Source: Salirhabdus euzebyi (GTDB taxonomy: Bacteria > Bacillota > Bacilli > Bacillales > Alkalibacillaceae). Taken from it: a stretch of 64,000 nucleotides of DNA. The DNA lies in NCBI RefSeq assembly GCF_014207435.1, contig NZ_JACHGH010000002.1:186001-250000 (forward strand), read 5' to 3'. The translations under genes and the position numbers were made by a program. The notes under the pieces are model-generated. The model was not told where the DNA came from, did no database searches, and was given only the letters and a program-made list of their open reading frames with translations. Each line of letters begins with the position of its first letter. Within the stretch, counting starts at the first letter, position 1. Shown piece after piece: positions 45,580 to 54,244 of the stretch.

Positions 45580-46137
45580 ATGCTATTAAAAGGGGAAAAA
45601 GTAGTTTTGCGTAAAGCTGTACAAACTGATGCAGAAAAAATGTACTATTGGAAGTTTGAAGAAGAAAAACAGGAAGCAAAAAAATGGAACGGACCTTATA
45701 TTCCAGAGCCTTTTCAATCAAAAGAGAAATTTTTAGCTGATTGGAATCCAAAAGAGGAAATTCTTCCGGGAACACCTTCCTTTTTGGTTATTGAGGTAGA
45801 AGGGAATTTTATCGGAACCGTTAGCTGTTATTGGGTTGACAGAAATACGAACTGGCTAGAAACAGGGATTGTCATTTATGACTCAAGCTATTGGAGCGGA
45901 GGGTATGGCTCTGAAAGCTATCGTATGTGGATAGATTTTTTGTTTCAATCCACCAATCTTCATCGTTTAGGCTTTTCTACGTGGTCAGGGAACATAAGAA
46001 TGATGAAAGCTGCTGCTAAGCTTGGTATGCAAGAAGAAGCGAGAATTCGGAAAGCAAGAATGGTGAATGGAGAGTATTATGATGCTATTAAAATGGGGAT
46101 TTTACGTGAAGAGTGGGAGAGACAAGTAAAAAAATAA
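45580..46137 (+). CDS. GNAT acetyltransferase (RimJ/RimL type)
   Basis: 185 residues. Starts LLKGEKVVLRKAVQTDAEKM, with the cofactor-binding region YDSSYWSGGYGSESYRMWID (about residues 103-122) and HRLGFSTWSGNIRMMKAAAK, typical of RimL/YdaF enzymes. The ATG at 45580 is 6 nt after GGAGGT; the 45544 start has no site. Confidence 0.9.
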   Translation: MLLKGEKVVLRKAVQTDAEKMYYWKFEEEKQEAKKWNGPYIPEPFQSKEKFLADWNPKEEILPGTPSFLVIEVEGNFIGTVSCYWVDRNTNWLETGIVIYDSSYWSGGYGSESYRMWIDFLFQSTNLHRLGFSTWSGNIRMMKAAAKLGMQEEARIRKARMVNGEYYDAIKMGILREEWERQVKK

Positions 46138-46200
46138 CTTCTACCTTATAAATAAGTAAATATGTAAATAATATGACAGTAAAAAGAAACGGGTGAGCAA

Positions 46201-46836
46201 ATGAAAGCTGTTCAAAAAACTATATATACACCTGATAAAGAAATAGCCTATACCCACATTCAAAAAGGGTCTAGTAAAATTTGTTTTATGTTCTCAGGTA
46301 TAGGTTACACATATGAAAAACCGTTACTTTATTTTGCAACAATGACGATGTTAGAACAAGGTCTAGATGTTGTTCATATTCATTATGAATACGGACAAGA
46401 GTTTTTGAAAAATCCTATAGCTGATATATCAGCGAAAATGGTAAGTGACATTGACTTGGTAATGAAAGATGTTTCCCATAATAATTTGTACGATGAAACA
46501 ATATTGTTAGGTAAATCTCTTGGCACCATACCAATTGTTTTAGAATATGCAAGGCGAGAAGCATTTAAGGATACCAAAATGGTCCTTTTAACCCCATTGT
46601 TAGGATATGATGTACTATATGACTCCATATTAAAAAGTAACATGCTTGGTTTGCTCATTATTGGAGATGAAGACCAACACTATAAGCAGGAACTAATGGA
46701 ACAATTGCAGAAGACAAAACTAGAAATAGAAATAATAAAAGGCGCCAATCATTCCTTAGATGATTATCAATTAGATACGAATCAATCCTTACATAACTTA
46801 TCTCGGGTAATGAAAAAGATAAAAGAGAATATATGA
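46201..46836 (+). CDS. alpha/beta-hydrolase-like protein
   Basis: 211 residues. Nucleophile elbow LLGKSLGTIPIVLE (Ser at about 101), acidic residue in LLIIGDEDQHY (about 160) and His in IKGANHSLDDY (about 185), in the right order for a Ser-Asp-His hydrolase. Substrate unknown. ACGGGTGAGCAA precedes the ATG. 24 nt before the MOSC gene, so probably an operon. Confidence 0.82.
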   Translation: MKAVQKTIYTPDKEIAYTHIQKGSSKICFMFSGIGYTYEKPLLYFATMTMLEQGLDVVHIHYEYGQEFLKNPIADISAKMVSDIDLVMKDVSHNNLYDETILLGKSLGTIPIVLEYARREAFKDTKMVLLTPLLGYDVLYDSILKSNMLGLLIIGDEDQHYKQELMEQLQKTKLEIEIIKGANHSLDDYQLDTNQSLHNLSRVMKKIKENI

Positions 46837-46860
46837 TGCAAAAATAAAGGAAGTGACCTA

Positions 46861-47538
46861 GTGCATACAATAACGAAAAAGTATACAGTAAAATCGTTAA
46901 ACCTTGGCAAAATCGAAACACATACATATGGAAAACAAACGTTTGACACAGCTATTCGAAAAAAGTCCCTTCAAGAACCTATTTTCCTTAGTAAGATAGG
47001 ATTAGTTGGTGATGAACACGCTTATAAACAGCATGGTGGAGAGGATAAGGCATTATGTTTATATCCGTATGATTACTACACTTATTGGGAAGATATATTG
47101 AGTAATGTAGACAACACGGCTATATTTGGTGAAAACGTTACGGTTATTGGTTTAACAGAGGATGTTGCATGTATTGGGGATGTTTTCTCTTATGGAGAAG
47201 CCGTGATCCAAGTAACGGAACCACGTGTCCCTTGCTATAAACTTGCTGCTAGATATGAAGTGCCAGACATGGTGAATCGTATGGTTGATAAAGGGTATAC
47301 AGGATTTATGTTTCGAGTGCTACAAGAAGGAATTGTTACCCCTACTGATGAATTAATTTTAAAAGAAAATCATCCTCAACAAGTGACAGTATCGATGGTA
47401 AATGAAGTTCGATATAAGGATCGTGAAAATGTAACAAAGATTGAACACATACTAGCAGTAGAAGAATTGGCAGGAAGTATGAGGGAAACCTTAGAAAAGC
47501 AATTAAAATCAATAAGAAACAAGAATGCTACCAATTAA
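46861..47538 (+). CDS. MOSC-domain protein (YiiM-like)
   Basis: 225 residues. MOSC core with GLVGDEHAYKQHGGEDKALC, IFGENVTVIGLTEDVACIGD and the conserved Cys in VTEPRVPCYKLAARY, plus the YiiM-type C-terminal 3-alpha region. YiiM proteins bind the molybdenum cofactor and reduce N-hydroxylated compounds. The start is GTG after AAGGAAGTG. Second gene of the unit with the hydrolase. Confidence 0.9.
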   Translation: MHTITKKYTVKSLNLGKIETHTYGKQTFDTAIRKKSLQEPIFLSKIGLVGDEHAYKQHGGEDKALCLYPYDYYTYWEDILSNVDNTAIFGENVTVIGLTEDVACIGDVFSYGEAVIQVTEPRVPCYKLAARYEVPDMVNRMVDKGYTGFMFRVLQEGIVTPTDELILKENHPQQVTVSMVNEVRYKDRENVTKIEHILAVEELAGSMRETLEKQLKSIRNKNATN

Positions 47539-47552
47539 ATAATGCCATAACA

Positions 47553-47582
47553 AAGGAGCTTGGGTTACCAAGCTCCTTTTCT
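47553..47582. terminator. bidirectional terminator
   Basis: AAAGGAGCTTGG pairs with CCAAGCTCCTTT, with a T-run after it. Confidence 0.9.
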
Positions 47583-47584
47583 TT

Positions 47585-47833
47585 TCATCGACTATTCTCC
47601 GCGTGTTTAATAAAGGTTCTTTCGTCCTCAACTAAACCACAGACACCACACTGTACTTTATATTCTGGTCCATTGTATGGCCTATGGAAAATATCTAACG
47701 TGTCATTCGTGAATTCGTTTACAACTTCACCTGATTGTGCATCCATTTTTACCGGTGTTGCAACTTGTTGAATAATATTAAAGCGTGAACGATTCGTTTT
47801 ACAGTTAGGACATAAATAAGCGTTTGCCAATGT
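47585..47833 (-). CDS. small zinc-ribbon protein
   Basis: 82 residues. CPNC near the N-terminus and CGVC near residue 65 form a two-knuckle zinc site; between them FNIIQQVATPVKMDAQSGEV. The TTG at 47833 follows GGAGGTG by 6-7 nt. No family recognised. Confidence 0.65.
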   Translation of the reverse strand, partial: TLANAYLCPNCKTNRSRFNIIQQVATPVKMDAQSGEVVNEFTNDTLDIFHRPYNGPEYKVQCGVCGLVEDERTFIKHAENSR

Positions 47834-47854
47834 CCTCACCTCCAGTTTCAAAAA

Positions 47855-48154
47855 TTAATGGGTCTGTTCTTCATGCCTTGTATTATGAATAATTGTTTTT
47901 GTCTTATAATCTCCATGAAGAGCACAGCGAAAAACAACTGTTTTAATCGTATGGTATACGTGATAGTCATGATAGTGTACCCCTGCGAATGTATCAATTT
48001 TCTTTTCATACTTATCAATTAATTTATCTTCTGTAGATACATGCACTTGTTCCCAGTCATGTATCGTCTTTCCGTGTACTTGTTCAGCACTTACGATAAT
48101 CGCAGATGCGATGACCACCCCAAACATGACGAAAATGGTTACTATTTTTTTCAT
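47855..48154 (-). CDS. small exported protein, unknown
   Basis: 99 residues. A cleavable signal peptide (KKIVTIFVMFGVVIASAIIV, cleavage near VSA/EQ), then a His- and Lys-rich mature part (HYHDYHVYHTIK, HNTRHEEQTH) with one Cys. AAAAGGAAGGTGG precedes the ATG. The His content suggests metal binding, but that is inference. Confidence 0.65.
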   Translation of the reverse strand: MKKIVTIFVMFGVVIASAIIVSAEQVHGKTIHDWEQVHVSTEDKLIDKYEKKIDTFAGVHYHDYHVYHTIKTVVFRCALHGDYKTKTIIHNTRHEEQTH

Positions 48155-48247
48155 TCGACCACCTTCCTTTTAAGCAAGGGAAAAATTTCATATTTATTTT
48201 TTATTATTACCAGGAATACTGAAGTTTTATACGGAAGAGGAAACGCA

Positions 48248-48290
48248 AAAAGGGATATTCCATGTTCATTCCAATGGAATATCCTTTAAC
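48248..48290 (-). terminator. terminator after the GlmS homologue
   Basis: AAAGGGATATTCCAT pairs with ATGGAATATCCTTT. It lies downstream of the leftward glmS-like gene. Confidence 0.8.
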
Positions 48291-48296
48291 GTCATA

Positions 48297-50132
48297 TTAT
48301 TCTACTGTTAAACTTTTCGCTAAATTGCGTGGTCGGTCCACGTTATAACCACGAACAGTACCAGCATAATAGGCTAACAATTGTAATGGAATAGCTGCAA
48401 GTATGGGCATGAAAAAAGCGTGAGCTTCTGGTATATATAATACTTCATCAACGACTTCAGCTACCGATTCATCACCTATGGTTGTGATTCCTACAACATA
48501 TGCATCCCTTGCTTTAATTTCCCGAATATTACTGATCGTTTTTTCTCTTAAATGGGCTTGGGTCGCTAATGCAATAACTGGGATACCTGGTGTAAATAGA
48601 GCCATGGTTCCATGTTTGATTTCTCCAGCAGCATAAGCATCTGCATGTAAATAGGCAACTTCTTGCAGCTTCAGGGCACCTTCTAAAGCGAGAACATAAT
48701 CAAGTCCACGTCCAATTAAAAATAGATGGTCTTGATCATCGGTAACTTGTGCAAATTTATCAATTGCATCCTGTGTCATAATCAAACACTTTTCCACTTC
48801 ATTAGGTAATTCTTTCAATGCTTCCAACATATCTGGAGTCATCTTATTACCAGGTCCGCTCACTTTTTCTGATAGAGCGATAGCTAAAAGGATGAGGGCA
48901 GTCATTTGACAGGTGTAAGCTTTGGTAGCAGGCACTGCTAATTCAGGGCCTGCATTTGTACAAATCATACAGTCTGCTTTTCTCGCAATATTGCTTCTTT
49001 TTTTATTTGTTATTGCAATCGTTTTCGCACCATGGGCTTTAGCTTCCTTAAGTGCAGATAACGTATCTGCTGTTTCGCCTGACTGACTAAGGACAATGAC
49101 GAGCGTCTGATCATCTAGTAAGCCGTGTTCGAAGCTAAATTCAGATGAAATAGAAACTTCAACTGGGATTGAAAGCATTTGTTCAATAATTTTTTTTCCT
49201 ATCATTCCAGAGTGATAGGAGGTACCACTAGCAACAATGTCAACTTTCCGAAAACTTTCCATCTGAAATTGTTCAAAAAAAGTATCAAGCTCAGGGATGG
49301 ATACAGAAGAAGCAGTTAATCGTCCCGCTAATGTTTGTTTGATTGCTTTTGGTTGTTCGGTAATTTCTTTCAACATGAAGAAATCGTGCTCTTGTAATGT
49401 AATTTCTTCCTCGTCCCACTCAATCAAAGACTTTACCGGAGTTACACTTTCTCCACCTATTGTTTGGATTGTAATTGTAGTAGGTGTTAACACGGCAATT
49501 TCATTGTTTTTTATCGGATAAATTTCCTTCGTATACGATAAAAGGGCAGAAATATCAGAAGATAAAAAGGCTTCTCCATCACCATAACCTAGGATCAATG
49601 GATTCTCCTGTGAAATCCCAATAATCGTATCTGGTTGGGTTTTGCTCATAATAGCCAATGCAAAAGAGCCTTGAAGCATTGGTAACACTCTACGTACAGT
49701 TTCCTTCAAGTCTCCTGTATCATATTTAGCTAAAAGGTGAGGGATGACCTCTGTATCAGTATCGGTTAAAAAAGTATATCCTTCTGTTATTAATACTTTT
49801 CTTAACTGTCGATAATTTTCAATAATGCCATTATGTACTACATAATAGTTTTCTTTATTATCTGTTAAAGGATGAGAGTTTAAAGCGGATGGGGTCCCGT
49901 GTGAGGCCCAGCGTGTATGACCGATGCCTAGTGTTCCTTTTAAAATGGGATCAAGTTGAATGGAAGCCTCCAAATCTTGAATTCGCCCTTTTTCTTTTCG
50001 CATTTCTATTTCATTGCCATTCGATATAGCCAAACCAGCAGAATCGTATCCACGGTATTCTAAGTGCATTAAACAGTCTATTAAAATCTGCTGAGATGAA
50101 CGTTTACCTACATATCCAACTATTCCACTCAT
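48297..50132 (-). CDS. glmS: glutamine-fructose-6-phosphate aminotransferase homologue lacking the catalytic Cys
   Basis: 611 residues, full length. The N-terminal glutaminase domain keeps HLEYRGYDSAGLA, GIGHTRWASHG, HNGIIENY and LTDTDTEV, but position 2 is Ser (ATG AGT, MSGIVGY) where GlmS has the Cys nucleophile. Two SIS domains (about 295-425 and 465-600) contain SGTSYHSGM, SQSGETADTLSALKEA and GRGLDYVLALEGALKLQEVA, and the C-terminus is NLAKSLTVE. The start at 50132 follows GAGAGGTG. No glmS ribozyme is seen upstream. It may use ammonia or run in the deaminating direction, or be inactive on glutamine. A second, normal glmS would be expected elsewhere. Confidence 0.85.
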   Translation of the reverse strand: MSGIVGYVGKRSSQQILIDCLMHLEYRGYDSAGLAISNGNEIEMRKEKGRIQDLEASIQLDPILKGTLGIGHTRWASHGTPSALNSHPLTDNKENYYVVHNGIIENYRQLRKVLITEGYTFLTDTDTEVIPHLLAKYDTGDLKETVRRVLPMLQGSFALAIMSKTQPDTIIGISQENPLILGYGDGEAFLSSDISALLSYTKEIYPIKNNEIAVLTPTTITIQTIGGESVTPVKSLIEWDEEEITLQEHDFFMLKEITEQPKAIKQTLAGRLTASSVSIPELDTFFEQFQMESFRKVDIVASGTSYHSGMIGKKIIEQMLSIPVEVSISSEFSFEHGLLDDQTLVIVLSQSGETADTLSALKEAKAHGAKTIAITNKKRSNIARKADCMICTNAGPELAVPATKAYTCQMTALILLAIALSEKVSGPGNKMTPDMLEALKELPNEVEKCLIMTQDAIDKFAQVTDDQDHLFLIGRGLDYVLALEGALKLQEVAYLHADAYAAGEIKHGTMALFTPGIPVIALATQAHLREKTISNIREIKARDAYVVGITTIGDESVAEVVDEVLYIPEAHAFFMPILAAIPLQLLAYYAGTVRGYNVDRPRNLAKSLTVE

Positions 50133-50383
50133 TGTAACCTTCACCTCTCTATGTTATTTCACGTTAAATACGTCAGTTTAAAAACCTACTAAATTCCGTT
50201 TCCTTATCATCAACGAAAGTAAAAAACGAGTTTGTTTTATTATATTCAATTTATTTCATATTTGGAATTTTTTCGTCACCATATCTTACAAGGTTTTTTA
50301 CTTGAATAAAGAAACAAGGGAAAAGTAATATAAAGGTCAGAAAGAATAATAAAGAATAATAAAGTCTAAAAGGATGACGATCA

Positions 50384-51391
50384 TTGAAGGTACTTTTAAT
50401 TACACCTAATTTCCATCAACCACGGGGAAATACTGTAACCGTCCAACGAATTGCTAACGGGTTACAGAAGCTTGGGGTTAGGACGGAAATCATATCAAAC
50501 ATGGATGACAATGTGATAACAGAACTCCCTCAAGCTGATATTGTACATGGTTTTCATGCGTATCGATTTTATCAGTTTAAGGAAAAACTAAAACAACCAC
50601 TGCATCACTATGTTGTGACGATGACAGGGACAGATTTAAATCACGATCTATTTAATAAAGATAGGCGTAAGGATGTTTTAGACTGTTTACGAAATGCTAA
50701 AGCTATTCACGTTTTTGATCATGAGGCGAAGGGCATATTGGCAAAGGAAGCGTCAGAATTATATTCGAAAATTCACATCATTCATCAAGGAACACCCCCG
50801 TTTATGGAGAATCAACCAGCTATTCAAAAGGATAAAAATACATTTTTATTTGTATTGCCAGCTGGAATTAGAAAGGTGAAAAATGTTCCTTCCGCTATTC
50901 ATATGTTAAAATCTCTCCACGACAATTATCCATACATTCGTCTTTGGTTAGTTGGTCCAGTGATTGAGCAGGAAGAGGGAAAAGTTGTTCAAGAACTAGT
51001 AGGTAAAAATAGTGATTGGGTTACTTATATTGGTCAAGTAGATCATGACAAAATGGGTGGAATTTATCATGAGGCAGATGCCGTTCTTAATACATCTATT
51101 TCAGAAGGTCAATCTGCAGCGATTTTGGAAGCAATGAGCTATGGAATACCAGTTATCGCATCGGATAACCATGGTAACAAAAACATTGTGACACAAGGGA
51201 AAACAGGATTTGTTTACGAAAATAAAATCCAATTTCTTGATTATGCGGAGCAAATCATGAATAATATCGAACTAAGGCAACAAATTGGAGAGACAGCCAA
51301 AAACTATATTGCCGAAAATCATTCTAGTAGCTATGAAGCAAATAAGTTACAAACTATTTATGAAAATGCGCTCCAAGAAAACATAGAGTAA
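50384..51391 (+). CDS. GT4-type glycosyltransferase, SenB (selenosugar synthase)-like candidate
   Basis: 335 residues, GT-B fold. N-terminal ITPNFHQPRGNTVTVQRIAN and MTGTDLNHDL, linker IHQGTPPF, C-terminal EGQSAAILEAMSYGIPVIAS (donor-binding E..E motif). From memory, the selenosugar synthase SenB (TIGR04348) also combines a TP...GN N-terminus with a TGTDLYRDL-like block and an IHQS.PP-like linker, and is encoded beside a SelD homologue. Here selD starts 12 nt downstream. The start is TTG 50384, with AAAGGATG 8 nt upstream. Known SenB couples selenophosphate to UDP-GlcNAc. If it is not SenB-like, it is a generic GT4 enzyme. Confidence 0.7.
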   Translation: MKVLLITPNFHQPRGNTVTVQRIANGLQKLGVRTEIISNMDDNVITELPQADIVHGFHAYRFYQFKEKLKQPLHHYVVTMTGTDLNHDLFNKDRRKDVLDCLRNAKAIHVFDHEAKGILAKEASELYSKIHIIHQGTPPFMENQPAIQKDKNTFLFVLPAGIRKVKNVPSAIHMLKSLHDNYPYIRLWLVGPVIEQEEGKVVQELVGKNSDWVTYIGQVDHDKMGGIYHEADAVLNTSISEGQSAAILEAMSYGIPVIASDNHGNKNIVTQGKTGFVYENKIQFLDYAEQIMNNIELRQQIGETAKNYIAENHSSSYEANKLQTIYENALQENIE

Positions 51392-51403
51392 GGAAGTGAG
51401 AAA

Positions 51404-52456
51404 ATGTCCAAAAAAGATGAAATAATTAAATTAACTTCATTGTCGACGAAAGGAGGCTGAGGCTGCAAAATTGGTCCTGAAGACCTGGCTCAGGTGCTGA
51501 GTCATTTACCAAAATCCGAACCAAACCCGAATCTTCTTGTTGGATTAGATACTTCTGATGATGCTGGTGTCTATAAAATAAATGATGAAGTAGCACTCGT
51601 ACAAACGTTAGACTACTTTACACCTATCGTAGATGACCCGTATATGTTTGGACAAATTGCAGCAGCGAATGCATTAAGTGACGTATATGCTATGGGTGGG
51701 AAACCAATTACAGTTATGAACATCGTCGGTTTCCCGATCAGTACATTAGATAAAGGAATTTTAGCGCAAATTTTAGCTGGATCCTCTGACAAAGTTAGGG
51801 AATCAGGAGCAGTGTTAGTTGGTGGACATTCCATAGATGATCAAGAACCGAAATTTGGTTTATCTGTAACAGGAACTATTCACCCAGAAAAGATAAGAGC
51901 TAATGCAGGTGCAAAGCCTGGAGATCGCTTAATCATTACGAAACCTATTGGTGTTGGTATTTTAACGACTGCGATTAAACGTGATCTGTTAGATGAACAA
52001 GATTTAGAAAACGTTATGCAAGTGATGGCAACATTAAATAAAGATGCAGCAGAGGCGATGGAAAGCTATAACGTAAATGCATGTACAGATATTACTGGCT
52101 TTGGCTTATTAGGTCATACGTGTGAAATAGCAGAAGGAAGTAATGCTGGTATTACGATTTATAGTAAAAAGGTACCAGTTTTACCGAAAACGAAGGAATT
52201 CGCTGAGCAAGGGGTTGTTCCTGGTGGATCGAAAAAAAATCACAAGTGGCTGGAAGGAAAAATTGATTATGCGAGCCATGTTAGTGAAATCGATCAATTA
52301 ATCCTATGTGATGCTGTTACATCAGGAGGACTTCTTATTTCAGTACCAGAAGCAGAAGCAGAAGCTCTACTAGAAGATTTAAAGGCGAGAAATGTGGAGT
52401 CTGCAATAATTGGAGAAGTAACAAATGAAAATGCTGGACGCATTAACGTGATTTAG
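51404..52456 (+). CDS. selD: selenide, water dikinase (selenophosphate synthetase) with in-frame UGA at the catalytic position
   Basis: Read through the TGA at 51458-51460 the protein has 350 residues. The site is STKGG-U19-GCK22, where SelD has the catalytic Cys/Sec followed by the essential Lys; thus U19 is the expected selenocysteine. The rest is complete: GLDTSDDAGVYKINDEVALV, DPYMFGQIAAANALSDVYAM, GGHSIDDQEPKFGLSVTG and DITGFGLLGHTCEIAEGS. Makes selenophosphate from selenide and ATP. The ATG at 51404 follows AAGGAAGTGAG. A shorter frame from 51494 would lack the active site. Confidence 0.95.
51468..51494 (+). promoter_or_regulatory. putative bacterial SECIS element in selD
   Basis: CCTGA (51476-51480) pairs with TCAGG (51490-51494); the loop starts 20 nt after the UGA with G second. 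Alternatively GGTC/GACC with loop CTGAA. The block AAATTGGTCCTG (51468-51479) is identical to one after the HesB-like UGA. Confidence 0.55.
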
Positions 52457-52483
52457 CAAGGGGCTCTTCTTAGGGCCCTTTTT
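52457..52483 (+). terminator. intrinsic terminator of the GT-selD operon
   Basis: AAGGGGC...GGGCCCTT followed by TTTTT. Confidence 0.75.
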
Positions 52484-52559
52484 ACTGACCTGTTAGTTAC
52501 TTTTCGTACTTAGATTTGAGCATTTTATACGAATACAAAATGAAAAAGAGGTGAACGTA

Positions 52560-53465
52560 ATGAGAAAATGGGGATTCCTGCTTTTTTCTCTTACTATACT
52601 GTTTATTTTATCTGCGTGTGGAACGGAAAATGAGAATAATAATGGAACAGATGAAGGATCGAACACAGAAGAAGCATTTTCTATCGGAGTTATTCCTGCC
52701 CAAACAGAAGGAGCAATGGACGGTGCGATGGATAAACTTCAAGCAATTCTAACAGAAGACTTAGGACGTGAAGTAACAATTGATGTTTATCCAGACTACA
52801 ATGGGGTTGTGGAAGCATTGAACTACGATAAAATTGATATGGCCTTCTTGGGTCCATTAACATACGTTATTGCCCATCAAAATAGTGGTGCAAAGGCAAT
52901 CGTTACCCAGTTAGTGGATGGCGAGCCTTTTTATCATTCGTATATCATTACCCATGTGGATAATCCCTGGGAATCAATAGAGGATTTACTAGAAAATCCA
53001 GGAGAAGTTGATTTTGCTTTTGGTGATCCAAACTCCACTTCTGGTTCCTTGATCCCAAGTATTGAATTACAGGATAGGGGCGTTTATGAATCTGAGGATG
53101 AGTATGAATTTAATTCTGTACGATATACTGGTTCCCATGACGCAACTGCTCTATCTGTACAAAATAAGCAAGTAGATGCTGGTGCGATTGATAGTGCTAT
53201 TTATAATCAACTTGTTGAATCTGGAAAGATTGACGGAGAGCAGTTGAAAATAATTTGGCAATCCGAAAAGCTTTTCCAATATCCATGGACAGTACATGGT
53301 GATACAGACGAAAAAACGATTGAAACGTTACGACAAGCCTTTTTAGCAATAGAGGATGAGGAAATTTTAGATGCATTTGGAGCTAGTGGATTTACAGAAG
53401 CAACAGATGAAGATTATGAAAGTATTAAGCAAGCTGCGATTAAACAAGGAATCATTAAGGAATAG
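52560..53465 (+). CDS. phnD: PhnD-type ABC transporter substrate-binding lipoprotein
   Basis: 301 residues. Lipobox ILSAC (Cys about 20) and the periplasmic-binding-protein type II fold of PhnD: FSIGVIPAQTEGAMDGAMDK, YDKIDMAFLGPLTYVIAH, FAFGDPNSTSGSLIPS and GSHDATALSVQNKQVDAGAI. Family members bind phosphonates, phosphite or hypophosphite. The ATG at 52560 follows AGAGGTG. First gene of phnD-phnE-phnC. Confidence 0.92.
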   Translation: MRKWGFLLFSLTILFILSACGTENENNNGTDEGSNTEEAFSIGVIPAQTEGAMDGAMDKLQAILTEDLGREVTIDVYPDYNGVVEALNYDKIDMAFLGPLTYVIAHQNSGAKAIVTQLVDGEPFYHSYIITHVDNPWESIEDLLENPGEVDFAFGDPNSTSGSLIPSIELQDRGVYESEDEYEFNSVRYTGSHDATALSVQNKQVDAGAIDSAIYNQLVESGKIDGEQLKIIWQSEKLFQYPWTVHGDTDEKTIETLRQAFLAIEDEEILDAFGASGFTEATDEDYESIKQAAIKQGIIKE

Positions 53466-53476
53466 AGCTGATAACA

Positions 53477-54232
53477 TTGTGGTTTAAACGCCGTAGTATT
53501 TTTACCTTGCTTCTGTTAGCCGCATTTACGTATGTTAGTATGCGGCTAACAGAGTTTGATATATCAAAGTTTAAAGACTTTCGAAATATGATTGACTTTT
53601 TAACCCAGTGGTTCCCAATGGATACGTCTAATCTTCCAAGGATGATTGAAGACAGTATTTTAACAGTAGCAATGGGCTTTTTGGGAAGTTTTCTTGGGTT
53701 GATTGTCGCCTTGCCTATTAGCTTTATGGCCGCTTGGAATACATCGCCAAGTAAATTTTTATTTCATTTGACGAGAGTGATCTTGAGCTTTGTTCGATCC
53801 ATTCCCGAAATTGTATTTGGACTAATTTTATTAACGGCGTTAGGACTTGGCCCATTTCCGGCAGTTTTAGCAATGATGTTTCACAATATCGGTGTACTTG
53901 GAAAATTAATCTCGGAATTAATCGAAGCTTCTGATCCGGGTCCACAAGAAGCGATGAAGGCTGTTGGAGCGAAGAAAGGGTTTGGTAATATCTTTAGTAT
54001 TTTACCGCAAATATGGCCAAATGTGTTATCCAATTATTTTTATCGTTTCGAAGTGGCTATAAGGACATCACTCATATTAGGGTTTATCGGTGCAGGCGGA
54101 ATTGGTCAACGATTATTTAATGATTTTAAAACATTTCAATATCCATCTGTGGCCCTTGATGTGTTATTAATTATGATCATTGTCATTATCGTCGATCTTC
54201 TAGGTAGCTACGTTCGAAAAAGGATCATATAA
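53477..54232 (+). CDS. phnE: PhnE-type ABC transporter permease
   Basis: 251 residues, about six membrane segments, with the inner-membrane EAA loop EASDPGPQEAMKAVGAKKGF and the end LGFIGAGGIGQRLFND. One permease gene only, so it probably works as a homodimer. The start is TTG 53477; the ribosome binding site is weak, suggesting coupling to phnD, whose stop is 11 nt upstream. Confidence 0.92.
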   Translation: MWFKRRSIFTLLLLAAFTYVSMRLTEFDISKFKDFRNMIDFLTQWFPMDTSNLPRMIEDSILTVAMGFLGSFLGLIVALPISFMAAWNTSPSKFLFHLTRVILSFVRSIPEIVFGLILLTALGLGPFPAVLAMMFHNIGVLGKLISELIEASDPGPQEAMKAVGAKKGFGNIFSILPQIWPNVLSNYFYRFEVAIRTSLILGFIGAGGIGQRLFNDFKTFQYPSVALDVLLIMIIVIIVDLLGSYVRKRII

Positions 54233-54244
54233 GGGGCAAACGAC

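Noticed and set aside
50133-50383. glmS ribozyme upstream of the GlmS homologue
   Set aside because: None of the conserved ribozyme core blocks can be found on the minus strand; the region is AT-rich with short AAGAATAAT repeats.
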